Positions 26,771 through 37,269 of a stretch of DNA of 64,000 nucleotides are shown piece by piece (position 1 is the first letter of the stretch; each line of letters starts with the position of its first letter). The notes beneath the pieces were generated by a model, which made no database searches, was not told the DNA's origin, and worked only from the letters and a program-made list of their open reading frames with translations. The position numbers and the translations under genes are program-made. Source of the stretch: Cytophagaceae bacterium (GTDB taxonomy: Bacteria > Bacteroidota > Bacteroidia > Cytophagales > Flexibacteraceae). The stretch covers positions 44,144 to 108,143 of the forward strand of contig CANGYH010000008.1 of NCBI GenBank assembly GCA_947458545.1, given 5' to 3'.

Positions 26771-27883
26771 TTACGCCTGCACAGGCGGCAGCTTAGAAAT
26801 CTGAATGGGGAACAGGCGCTCGCGCACCTTCAGTTGCAGGCCACCGGCGGCCAGGGCGGCGGGCTGCACAAAGGCCATACCCAGCCCCACCCCATGCGTC
26901 GGAGAGAGGGTGCCACTTGTTACCGTGCCGACAACGGCCCCGCTGCCATCAACTACGTCGTAGCCTGCGCGGGGGATACCGCCCCGGCCCTCTACCACAA
27001 AGCCGGTCAGCTTCTTGGCCAGCCCGGCGGCTTTCTGGGCCTCCAGGGCTTGCTTGCCGCAGAAGTCGGCCTTGGCCAGCTTGGTTACCCAGCCCAGGCC
27101 GGCCTCCAGGGGCGTGGTGTTGTCGTCCAGCTCGTGGCCGTAGAGGGCGTAGCCCATCTCCAACCGCAGCGTGTCGCGCGCACCCAGACCGATGGGCTGG
27201 ATGCCTACGGCCTGGCCCGCTACCAGGATGGCGTTCCACACATGCTCGGCCTGGGCGGCGGGCACATATACCTCAAAGCCGCCCGCGCCAGTATAGCCCG
27301 TGGCAGAGAGGATGGCCCCCTCCACGCCAGCAATGGCCCCGAGGCGGAACTGGTAGTAGGGTATGTCGCTCAGGTTGGTCTCCGTTAGGGTCTGGAGCAC
27401 CCCTTGGGCCTTGGGGCCCTGCACGGCAAAGAGGCACCAGGCCTCGCTCTCGTTGGTCAGCGTGGCGTCGAAGCGGTTCTGGCTGCTGATCCAGTCAAAG
27501 TCTTTGTCTATGTTAGAGGCGTTAACCACCAACAGATACTCGGTGGCCGAGAGGCAATAGACCAGCAGATCGTCTACGGCGGTGCCGTCGGGGCGCGTCA
27601 ACACGCTATACTGGGCCTGGCCGGGTTGCAGCTTGCTGGCGTCGTTGGTCGTCACCCATTGCACAAGGTCTAGCGCTTGGGGGCCCGTCACCCGAAACTC
27701 GCCCATGTGGCTTACGTCGAAGATGCCCACGCGCTGGCGCACGCAGTGGTGCTCGTCCAGGTCAGACGTGTAGCGCACGGGCATCAGATACCCGGCAAAG
27801 GGTACCATTTTGGCATTGAGCGCCTCGTGTACGTGGCGCAAAGGGACGTGCTTCAGCTCGGTGGCGGTGTGTGTGTCGCTCAT
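26771..27883 (-). CDS. gcvT: Glycine cleavage system T protein (aminomethyltransferase)
   Basis: Transfers the methylene group from the H-protein-bound aminomethyl intermediate to tetrahydrofolate, releasing ammonia. 370 residues from ATG 27883 (MSDTHTATELKHVPLRHVHE); 12 more open codons exist upstream but read as leader. Signature parts: MVPFAGYLMPVRYTSDLDEHH, GIFDVSHMGEFRVTGPQA, YSVLTRPDGTAVDDLLVY, ILSATGYTGAGGFEVYVPA and RDTLRLEMGYALYGHELDDN with the folate-binding residues. gcvH and gcvP are not nearby. It heads a gcvT-comB-waaA minus-strand cluster. Confidence 0.97.
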   Translation of the reverse strand: MSDTHTATELKHVPLRHVHEALNAKMVPFAGYLMPVRYTSDLDEHHCVRQRVGIFDVSHMGEFRVTGPQALDLVQWVTTNDASKLQPGQAQYSVLTRPDGTAVDDLLVYCLSATEYLLVVNASNIDKDFDWISSQNRFDATLTNESEAWCLFAVQGPKAQGVLQTLTETNLSDIPYYQFRLGAIAGVEGAILSATGYTGAGGFEVYVPAAQAEHVWNAILVAGQAVGIQPIGLGARDTLRLEMGYALYGHELDDNTTPLEAGLGWVTKLAKADFCGKQALEAQKAAGLAKKLTGFVVEGRGGIPRAGYDVVDGSGAVVGTVTSGTLSPTHGVGLGMAFVQPAALAAGGLQLKVRERLFPIQISKLPPVQA

Positions 27884-27943
27884 AGCAAGTGTTGGGTGCG
27901 TAAAAATAGGGCCTGGCAAGGCGGGCTCCCACCCTACCCTTGG

Positions 27944-28501
27944 CTAGGGGGCCACCGAGGCCTCTGGCACCTTGCCCATGCGGATGTAGGCCGATAGCTG
28001 TTGGGCCATGTTTGCCGGGGCCGAGCCTGGATAGTCGGCCATCAGCTTGCGCAGGGTAGCCTGGGCGGCTGTGGTATCGCCCAGGTCATGCTGGGTGTTG
28101 GCCAAAAAGAAGAGGGCCGCCGGCCGCTGCCGCGCCTGGGGGTACTTGGCGGCCAGGTCGTCGAAGAGCCGCCCGGCCATCTCAGGGTCTCGCAGGTAGT
28201 TGTAGAAGATTTCCGCCTCTTTAAGCATGTAACGGGGCGTGGCCGTGTCGTTGGGATAATCGGCACGGTAGTACTGGTATTGCTGGGCCAGGGCCAGCAC
28301 CTGGTTGAGCTGCTGGTCGTCTTGCGCCGCAGGTTGGGCTGCCTTAGAGGCGGCCTCCAGTCTGGCCAGTAGCACCTTTTCGGCAGAGTCTATCTTTTGC
28401 CGGGCCTGGGCGGCGGGGTCGGCTTGGGAGGCGGGCTTACAGCCTGCGCATAAGGCAAAAAGAAGTACTACTACCAGCGCCTGGCCCGATTTTCGCAACA
28501 T
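27944..28501 (-). CDS. Lipoprotein with TPR-like repeats
   Basis: A 185-residue predicted lipoprotein. Start placed at MLRKSGQALVVVLLFALCAGC; the cysteine in CAGC is the probable lipidation site, although Cys rather than Leu at -3 is unusual. The open frame continues into the divergent tRNA-Ser and is not coding there. The mature part is helical with TPR-like units (YMLKEAEIFYNYLRDPEMAGRLFDDLAAKYP; AALFFLANTQHDLGDTTAAQATLRKLMADYPGS), recalling outer-membrane assembly or YbgF-type proteins. A minus-strand CATCTTTG lies 5 nt before the ATG, so the message is probably leaderless. Exact role unknown. Confidence 0.82.
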   Translation of the reverse strand: MLRKSGQALVVVLLFALCAGCKPASQADPAAQARQKIDSAEKVLLARLEAASKAAQPAAQDDQQLNQVLALAQQYQYYRADYPNDTATPRYMLKEAEIFYNYLRDPEMAGRLFDDLAAKYPQARQRPAALFFLANTQHDLGDTTAAQATLRKLMADYPGSAPANMAQQLSAYIRMGKVPEASVAP

Positions 28502-28506
28502 AAACA

Positions 28507-28514
28507 CAAAGATG
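28507..28514 (-). promoter_or_regulatory. -7 element CATCTTTG for the TPR lipoprotein
   Basis: Ends 5 nt before the ATG at 28501; divergent from the tRNA-Ser promoter 45 bp away. Confidence 0.6.
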
Positions 28515-28551
28515 AAGACCAATCTGTTTTGCCAAACGCTGCAACGTGTTG

Positions 28552-28559
28552 CATCTTTG
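28552..28559 (+). promoter_or_regulatory. -7 element CATCTTTG for the tRNA-Ser/tRNA-Pro unit
   Basis: Located 17 nt before the mature tRNA-Ser. A TTTTG at 28527-28531 lies 20 bp upstream, the spacing expected for the Bacteroidota -33 TTTG box. Confidence 0.6.
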
Positions 28560-28576
28560 TGGCCCCGCAAGGGAAC

Positions 28577-28668
<92 letters not shown>

Positions 28669-28712
28669 AAGCAAGATGGTTATAGGGGCAACCCGTTGAC
28701 AATCTTGCTACT

Positions 28713-28787
28713 CGGGATGTAGCGTAGCCCGGTCATCGCGCCTGGTTTGGGACCAGGAGATCGCAAGTTCGAATCTTGCCATCCCGA
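28713..28787 (+). tRNA. tRNA-Pro (anticodon TGG)
   Basis: The acceptor CGGGATG pairs with CATCCCG. The anticodon arm CCTGG-TTTGGGA-CCAGG gives anticodon TGG (Pro). The T arm is GCAAG-TTCGAAT-CTTGC. Discriminator A; CCA is not encoded. It lies 45 bp after tRNA-Ser and shares its promoter and terminator. Confidence 0.96.
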
Positions 28788-28795
28788 CACACTTT

Positions 28796-28829
28796 AAAGC
28801 CCTGCCCGTGCAAACAGGCAGGGCTTTTT
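28796..28829 (+). terminator. Terminator after the tRNA pair
   Basis: Perfect 11-bp stem AAAGCCCTGCC / GGCAGGGCTTT with a 10-nt loop and a T-run. Confidence 0.92.
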
Positions 28830-28970
28830 CGTTGGGTCCTCTCTGCTAGGCTTTGTGCCTGTTGCTCGGCCTTGAGGCTAAGCCTGCACCCATGGGCCCG
28901 CAAGAGGACATCCATGCGGCACGCCTAAAACAGATACCCCACAAGGCAAGCCGTGCAAGGCCGGTATCCT

Positions 28971-28978
28971 TATATTTG
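28971..28978 (+). promoter_or_regulatory. Consensus -7 element TATATTTG for the SAM riboswitch/metH
   Basis: Exact match to TAnnTTTG. The first base of riboswitch helix P1 is 28984, so the start of transcription lies 1-6 nt after the element. Confidence 0.75.
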
Positions 28979-28983
28979 TGCCA

Positions 28984-29163
28984 CTTATCGAGAAAGACGG
29001 AGGGATTGGACCCGATGATGTCTTGGCAACCCCCGCCCTGCGGCCCGGTGCCACGTTCCACCTTAGCACAGGCAGCCGTCAGGCTGGCAAGTGCCAAGGG
29101 CAGATAAGGTGCTAACCCGGCTTTGCTGCCGAGGCCCAAAGCTCCCCTGCCTTTCTCGGTAAG
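28984..29163 (+). ncRNA. SAM-I riboswitch upstream of metH
   Basis: The conserved 5' core runs CTTATCGAGAAAG, ACGGAGGGA, TTGGACCCGATGA and TTGGCAACC, followed by a GC-rich P3 region and then AAGGTGCTAACCC, the GGTGCTAA core of the SAM-I (S-box) aptamer. Helix P1 closes exactly: 28984-28996 pairs with 29151-29163 (CTTTCTCGGTAAG), 13 bp with a single G-T pair. High SAM should lower expression of the methionine synthase behind it. P3 is longer than in textbook members, which explains the ~180-nt size. Confidence 0.93.
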
Positions 29164-29211
29164 CAACCTAACGCCGGCTAGCCAACGTTTCTGGCCGGTG
29201 CGTGTTAAGGC

Positions 29212-32895
<3,684 letters not shown>

Positions 32896-32920
32896 GGCTT
32901 GCCGTTAGGAGAACCAGTGA

Positions 32921-33550
32921 CTACAGGTAAGGCACAAACACCACCTTTTTGGTCTCAAAGAAGGGCTGCGGGTAAAAGCGGGCTATATCCCAAACTTTCA
33001 CGTTTTTAGCCCGGCTCTGGTTAATCTCGTCTGCCAGGTCTCCGCCCTTGAGGCAGATCAGGCCATTGGGCAGGTCATGGAAGCGGTTGCGGCTCACGTT
33101 GTGGCGCGTCCAGCCAATCAGTTCGGCCAGAGGGGCCACGGCCCGGCTCACGGCAAAGTCGAAGAGCACATCCACCTGCTCGGCGCGCTTGTGGTAGGCC
33201 TGCACATTTTGCAAGCCCAGGGCGGCGGCCACCTCTTGCACCACTTTGATTTTCTTGCCGATGCTATCTACCAGGTGGAACTCTACCTGCGGATGCAAAA
33301 TGGCCAGCGGTATGCCCGGAAACCCGCCGCCGGTGCCGACGTCTAGCACGGTGCTGCCGGGCGCAAAGCGCTGCACCTGCGCAATGGCCAGCGAGTGCAG
33401 CACGTGGCGCTCCAGCAGATTATCCACGTCTTGCCGGCTAATCACGTTGATCTGGGCGTTCCAATGGCGGTACAGCTCGGGCAGGGCCGCAAAGTGTGTT
33501 TGTTGCTGCGGTGTCAGATCCGGAAAGTAGGGCAGGAGGTCGGCAACCAT
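32921..33550 (-). CDS. rsmG: 16S rRNA (guanine(527)-N(7))-methyltransferase
   Basis: SAM-dependent methylation of G527 in 16S rRNA, near the decoding centre. 209 residues, normal. Substrate-binding NVISRQDVDNLLERHVLHSL is followed by the SAM motif LDVGTGGGFPGIPLA (about 71-85), LVDSIGKKIKVVQEVA, and HKRAEQV with FAVSRAVAPL. The ATG lies 4 nt behind a minus-strand CAACTTTG, so the message is probably leaderless. Convergent with metH with a 25-bp gap and no visible terminator. It is not linked to gidA/mnmG here. Confidence 0.96.
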   Translation of the reverse strand: MVADLLPYFPDLTPQQQTHFAALPELYRHWNAQINVISRQDVDNLLERHVLHSLAIAQVQRFAPGSTVLDVGTGGGFPGIPLAILHPQVEFHLVDSIGKKIKVVQEVAAALGLQNVQAYHKRAEQVDVLFDFAVSRAVAPLAELIGWTRHNVSRNRFHDLPNGLICLKGGDLADEINQSRAKNVKVWDIARFYPQPFFETKKVVFVPYL

Positions 33551-33554
33551 GCCA

Positions 33555-33562
33555 CAAAGTTG
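33555..33562 (-). promoter_or_regulatory. -7 element CAACTTTG for rsmG
   Basis: Ends 4 nt before the ATG at 33550. Confidence 0.5.
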
Positions 33563-33702
33563 GGGCCTAAGTCTGGCAGACGCAGCTTACCCCGGTGGGC
33601 TACTTTTGCAGGCGTGTAGGTCTGAGGGGGGCTTTGGGCCTTCTTCTGCTCAGCCTTAGACTTCTGTGCGTGGGAGAAGGCCCTCTCTCCCCCCCTTCGC
33701 CC

Positions 33703-33781
33703 AACGCAAGGCCATCTGTGCGTGGGGCGCACCCCCTCACCCCCCAGCCCCCTCTCCCCCTTCAGGGGAGAGGGGGTGCTA
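33703..33781 (-). repeat. GC-rich dispersed intergenic repeat, copy E (reverse)
   Basis: Full version including the GTGCGCCCCACGCACAGATGG tail, in reverse orientation relative to the other copies. Confidence 0.85.
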
Positions 33782-33855
33782 AAGCGCCTTATTCAGTGAT
33801 AGATAGCAAAACCGCTTGGGCGTCAAAAAAGCGCTCTATTTCACTGGTAGAAACA

Positions 33856-33915
33856 AGCTCCCCTTCTCCCCTGAAGGGGGAGAAGGGGTTGGGGGATGAG
33901 GGGGCCTCTCCCCAT
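33856..33915 (+). repeat. GC-rich dispersed intergenic repeat, copy F
   Basis: CTCCCCTTCTCCCC, loop, GGGGGAGAAGGGG, then TTGGGGGATGAGGGGGCC; the paired change CTTCT/AGAAG keeps the stem. Confidence 0.85.
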
Positions 33916-33961
33916 GCCCATCAAGCGGTGGGATAAGGGGACGCCGACCAAAATCAACAAC

Positions 33962-34978
33962 ATGAAAAAACTCCTTCAAATCGCCCTCCCACTCCTGGCC
34001 GCTGCGGGTCTGCTGTGGTGGGTACTCAAAGACCTGCCCTGGCCCGAAGTAAACGCCGCCCTGGCACAGGCCAACTGGGGCCTGGTGCTGCTCTCGCTGC
34101 TGCCCACGCTGGTGGCGCATCTGGCGCGGGCCCAGCGCTGGCGGCTGATGCTGGCTCCGGTGGCCCCCACTCCTACCCTGGCCGAAAGCTTTGCCGCCGT
34201 AATGGCCGGCTACGTGGCCAACCTAGCCCTACCCCGCGCTGGCGAGGTGGTCCGCTGCACGCTGCTGGCCCGCCGCCGCGGCATTGCCGTAGAGGTATCG
34301 CTGGGCACCGTAATTGCCGAGCGCGCCTTTGATGTGGTGCTGCTGCTGGCCATAACGGCGCTGGCCTTCTTGCTGCAGTTCGACCTGCTGCTGCAGTTCT
34401 TTATGCGCCTCATTGGGGCCAAGGCGGGCACCGGGCAGCCTGCCTCTGGCGGCAACGGGGGCCTGTTGATGCTGGCAGCCGGGCTTGGCTTAGGGCTGTT
34501 ATTGCTGGCCTACAGCCTGCGCACCCACTTGGCTAGGCTGCCCTTGTATGGCAAGATTGCCGAAGCCTTGCAAGGCCTGGTGACAGGCCTGCTCTCGGCC
34601 CTAAAGCTGCGGCAGCGGGGGCAGTTTCTGGTGCTTACCGTGCTGATCTGGGCCTGCTACTACCTATCGGGCTGGATATGCCTTGAGGCCTTGCCGGGCC
34701 TACGCGGCATTGGTCCGCTGGCCGGGCTGATGATTTTTACCGTAGGCAGCTACGGCATGGTAGCGCCCGTACAAGGGGGCTACGGCCCTTTCGAGTTTAT
34801 GATCATCGCCGGCCTCACGCAGATTTACGGCTATGCCGAGAGCCTTTCGGCCGCCAGTGCCCTGTTGATGCACAACAGCCAGACGGCCTTCGCGGTTGTA
34901 CTCGGGGCACCGCTGCTGGCTTGGCTGGCCTTTGGCAGGCGGCACCGGGTGGCACAAACCCAACAGGCAAATACCTAG
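33962..34978 (+). CDS. Flippase-like / lysylphosphatidylglycerol synthase transmembrane region protein
   Basis: A 338-residue polytopic inner-membrane protein of the family now annotated as flippase-like (YbhN/AglD/MprF transmembrane type, PF03706). Start at MKKLLQIALPLLAAAGLLWWVL; 22 upstream open codons derive from the repeat region. About eight hydrophobic helices. Family motifs: HLARAQRWRLML, then MAGYVANLALPRAGEVVRCTLLARRRGI with the conserved PxRxGE-like segment (here LPRAGE), and near the end GSYGMVAPVQGGYGPFEFMII (usual G-x-P-x-G-G-x-G). The substrate lipid is unknown. 42 bp before the M42 peptidase gene. Confidence 0.88.
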   Translation: MKKLLQIALPLLAAAGLLWWVLKDLPWPEVNAALAQANWGLVLLSLLPTLVAHLARAQRWRLMLAPVAPTPTLAESFAAVMAGYVANLALPRAGEVVRCTLLARRRGIAVEVSLGTVIAERAFDVVLLLAITALAFLLQFDLLLQFFMRLIGAKAGTGQPASGGNGGLLMLAAGLGLGLLLLAYSLRTHLARLPLYGKIAEALQGLVTGLLSALKLRQRGQFLVLTVLIWACYYLSGWICLEALPGLRGIGPLAGLMIFTVGSYGMVAPVQGGYGPFEFMIIAGLTQIYGYAESLSAASALLMHNSQTAFAVVLGAPLLAWLAFGRRHRVAQTQQANT

Positions 34979-35020
34979 CACCCCATCTTTACCCTTCTGT
35001 TTTCATCACAGCCCTTCAGC

Positions 35021-36091
35021 ATGGACGATTCAGCCCGCACGTTTCTCTTTCAGTACCTCAACAACGCCAGCCCTACCGGATTTGAAGAAAGCGGCCAGCG
35101 CCTCTGGCTAGACTATATCCGGCCCTATATAGACACCTACATCTCGGATACCTACGGCACGGTGGTAGGCGTCGTCAACCCCGAGGCCGACTACAAGGTC
35201 GTCATCGAGGCGCATGCCGACGAGATCAGCTGGTTTGTCCACTACATCACCGACGACGGCTACATCTACCTGAAGCGCAACGGCGGCTCAGATGCCGTCA
35301 TCGCGCCCTCGATGCGCGTCAATATCTGGACGCAGCGCGGCCCGGTGAAGGCCGTCTTTGGCTACCCGGCCATCCACGTGCGGGAGCTTGAAAAGGACCA
35401 AGCCCCCAAGGTGAAGGACATCTTCTTAGACTGCGGGGCTACCTCTAAAGCCCAGGTGCTGGAGATGGGCATCAACATCGGAGACGTGGCCACGTTTGAG
35501 GACGAGCTCATAGAGCTGGGGCCTGACTACCTCTGCGGCCGCGCGCTAGACAACCGCATCGGCGGTTTCATGATTGCCGAGGTGCTGCGCCGTCTGCACA
35601 CCAACGGCGTAAAGCTTCCTTTTGGCCTCTACGTCGTCAACTCCGTGCAAGAGGAGATCGGCCTGCGCGGGGCCGAGATGATTGCCAACCGCATCAAACC
35701 CAATGTAGCCATCGTGACGGACGTGACGCACGACACCTACTCGCCCATGTACAAAAAGCTGGAGCAGGGCGACCAGAAGTGCGGCAACGGCCCTGTGCTC
35801 ACCTTTGGCCCGGCCGTGCAGAACAACCTGCTCAAGCTCATCTTCCAGGCGGCAGAAGAGAACAACATCGCCGTGCAGCGGGCCGTGGCCAGCCGGTTTA
35901 CGGGCACGGATACGGATGCCTTTGCCTATGCGGCGGGCGGCATTGCCTCGGCCCTCATCTCGCTGCCGCTCAAGTACATGCACACCACCGTAGAGACGGT
36001 GCACAAGGCAGACGTAGAGGCCGTCATCAACCTGATCTACCACTCCGTGCTGAAGATTGAGAACGGGCACGACTTCCGGTACATCAAGTAG
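35021..36091 (+). CDS. M42 family metallopeptidase
   Basis: A 356-residue di-zinc aminopeptidase (glutamyl aminopeptidase/'cellulase M' family; the old cellulase name is misleading). Metal ligands are visible in order: His in VIEAHADEISWF, bridging Asp in GRALDNRIGGFM, catalytic Glu pair in VNSVQEEIGLRGAEM, Asp in AIVTDVTHDTY, and the final His in MHTTVETVHKADVEAV. Cytoplasmic, no signal peptide. Starts with MDDSARTFLFQYLNNASPTGFE. A CATCTTTA element lies 29 nt upstream, and the gene has its own strong terminator. Confidence 0.95.
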   Translation: MDDSARTFLFQYLNNASPTGFEESGQRLWLDYIRPYIDTYISDTYGTVVGVVNPEADYKVVIEAHADEISWFVHYITDDGYIYLKRNGGSDAVIAPSMRVNIWTQRGPVKAVFGYPAIHVRELEKDQAPKVKDIFLDCGATSKAQVLEMGINIGDVATFEDELIELGPDYLCGRALDNRIGGFMIAEVLRRLHTNGVKLPFGLYVVNSVQEEIGLRGAEMIANRIKPNVAIVTDVTHDTYSPMYKKLEQGDQKCGNGPVLTFGPAVQNNLLKLIFQAAEENNIAVQRAVASRFTGTDTDAFAYAAGGIASALISLPLKYMHTTVETVHKADVEAVINLIYHSVLKIENGHDFRYIK

Positions 36092-36114
36092 GCAGCGGCC
36101 TGCACACCATCCAG

Positions 36115-36140
36115 AAAGGGAGCCCTAGGCTCCCTTTTTT
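36115..36140 (+). terminator. Terminator after the M42 peptidase
   Basis: Stem GGGAGCC / GGCTCCC, 3-nt loop, then TTTTTT. The flanking AAA before the stem could extend the pairing, and the hairpin may also serve the convergent ysxC gene whose stop lies inside it. Confidence 0.9.
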
Positions 36141-36799
36141 ATGGCCTTCTGGGGCAGCAGCAGGGGGCCGGGGGTAAACTGCCCGCTGGCCAGGGAGGTC
36201 TCTTCCAGCTCGTTGAGGTAGGCCAGTACGTCGTCTTTCCCCAGGCCCTTTTCGGCACTGGTGGCAAAGGCGGGGGGCAGGCCTAGCCAGGTCTCCAGCA
36301 TTTTGTTCTGGTAGGCAGCCACGGCGGCGGCCACCTTGCTGGGGGCCAGCTTGTCGGCCTTGGTAAACACCATAGCAAAGGGCACCTTGGCCTCCATCAG
36401 GTACTCCATGAACTCGACGTCAATCTTCTGTGGCTCGTGGCGAATGTCAAGCAGCACCAGCACGCAAACCAGGTTGGGGCGGCCTTCCATATAGTCTGTA
36501 ATCAACCGGGCAAAGCCTACGCGAGCCTCCTTGCCGGTGCGGGCATAGCCATAGCCGGGCAGATCTACCCAATAGGTATGGCGCAGGGCAAAGTAGTTGA
36601 GCAGCTGCGTCTTACCCGGTGTGGAGCTGGTCTGGGCCAGGCGCTTGCCCAACAGCATGTTGAGCAGGCTGCTCTTGCCTACGTTGGAGCGGCCGATGAA
36701 GGCAAACTCGGGCCGGTCTGCCGCCGGGGCCAGGGCCAGCTTCGGGGCAGACTTGATAAAGATTGGCTGGGCGGCGTAGGTCTTGGGTGGGTTGGGCAT
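36125..36799 (-). CDS. ysxC: Ribosome biogenesis GTPase YsxC/EngB
   Basis: GTPase needed for late assembly of the 50S subunit. 224 residues from ATG 36799 (MPNPPKTYAAQPIFIKSAPK); a TTG four codons earlier is in frame, but a TTGCTTTG promoter-like element ends 9 nt before the ATG. G motifs: G1 GRSNVGKSSLLNML, G2 region TSSTPGKTQLLNYF, G3 DLPGYGYA, G4 VFTKADKL, and a C-terminal TSAEKGLGKDDV. Length is slightly above average because of a C-terminal Gly/Pro extension. Gene-name synonyms engB, yihA. Confidence 0.96.
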   Translation of the reverse strand: MPNPPKTYAAQPIFIKSAPKLALAPAADRPEFAFIGRSNVGKSSLLNMLLGKRLAQTSSTPGKTQLLNYFALRHTYWVDLPGYGYARTGKEARVGFARLITDYMEGRPNLVCVLVLLDIRHEPQKIDVEFMEYLMEAKVPFAMVFTKADKLAPSKVAAAVAAYQNKMLETWLGLPPAFATSAEKGLGKDDVLAYLNELEETSLASGQFTPGPLLLPQKAIKKGA

Positions 36800-36948
36800 A
36801 AAGAACTGCAAAGCAACTACGGTATAGGCGTAGTGGGGCTATTATTCACACCACATGGTCCTTATTTGCTCCACCTACCTCAAAGCTGTCGCTCTTTAAC
36901 ATAGGCTTGTAGCTCGCTATTGGTACTTTGAGGGGCACTGACAGGTTA

Positions 36949-37200
36949 CTACCATTCGTCGGCCATGTCCTCTAAGTGTTTGCTCCAAGACGCTTGGCTG
37001 GGTCCATTATGGCGCAAGGCGGCCAAGGCTTTTTCTATGACCTGCCTCCGCTCGCGGATTTCCGTGGGTGTCAGGCTTAGGTCAGGCATAGCATCCCCGG
37101 CGGGGCCGGCGTCTGTCTCTACGATTTTGAGCAGCCCTGCTTGTTGCATGCCTTCCAACACGGGAATCATGCCTGGCTGTAGTTCGACTTGTACCCGCAT
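36949..37200 (-). CDS. Small hypothetical protein (83 aa)
   Basis: Not recognised. Sequence MRVQVELQPGMIPVLEGMQQ, then a Pro-rich hinge and a helical segment LTPTEIRERRQVIEKALAAL, ending ASWSKHLEDMADEW; acidic C-terminus, no signal peptide. A TATCTTTA element (TAnnTTTR) ends 7 nt before the ATG, supporting a real gene. The size and helical C-terminus resemble antitoxins, but no toxin-like frame follows: the next 137 bp to ysxC hold only short frames with early stops. Solitary; function unknown. Confidence 0.55.
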   Translation of the reverse strand: MRVQVELQPGMIPVLEGMQQAGLLKIVETDAGPAGDAMPDLSLTPTEIRERRQVIEKALAALRHNGPSQASWSKHLEDMADEW

Positions 37201-37216
37201 AACTGTATAAAGATAC

Positions 37217-37250
37217 GCAAAAGCCCTGCCTCAAGCTAGAGCAGGGCTTT
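37217..37250 (-). terminator. Terminator after pdhC
   Basis: Minus-strand stem AAAGCCCTGC / GCAGGGCTTT with an 11-nt loop and TT following, starting about 20 bp after the pdhC stop. Confidence 0.75.
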
Positions 37251-37269
37251 GAATAAGGGAGGGCAGCCG

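Larger units (their letters stand above)
28788..29211 (+). other. Non-coding stretch between tRNA-Pro and metH
   Basis: Contains the tRNA terminator (28796-28829), about 140 bp with no recognised feature, the metH promoter, and the SAM-I riboswitch. Between the riboswitch (to 29163) and the ATG at 29212 I see no T-run terminator, so control may be at translation. Confidence 0.6.
33551..33961. other. 411-bp gene-free stretch between rsmG and the flippase gene
   Basis: Holds the rsmG promoter, an exact plus-strand TACTTTTG at 33601-33608 (possible promoter for the flippase gene, about 350 nt upstream), and two copies of the GC-rich repeat in opposite orientation (33703-33781 and 33856-33915). 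Open frames crossing it are repeat-derived. Confidence 0.65.

Noticed and set aside
26147..27388. 413-codon plus-strand frame opposite comB and gcvT
   Set aside because: Covers two well-identified genes on the other strand; no motif of its own.
36825..36924. Minus-strand ~30-codon frame after the 83-aa orphan, as a toxin partner
   Set aside because: Too short, no conserved motif, and the in-frame alternative is interrupted by stops; not enough for a toxin-antitoxin call.
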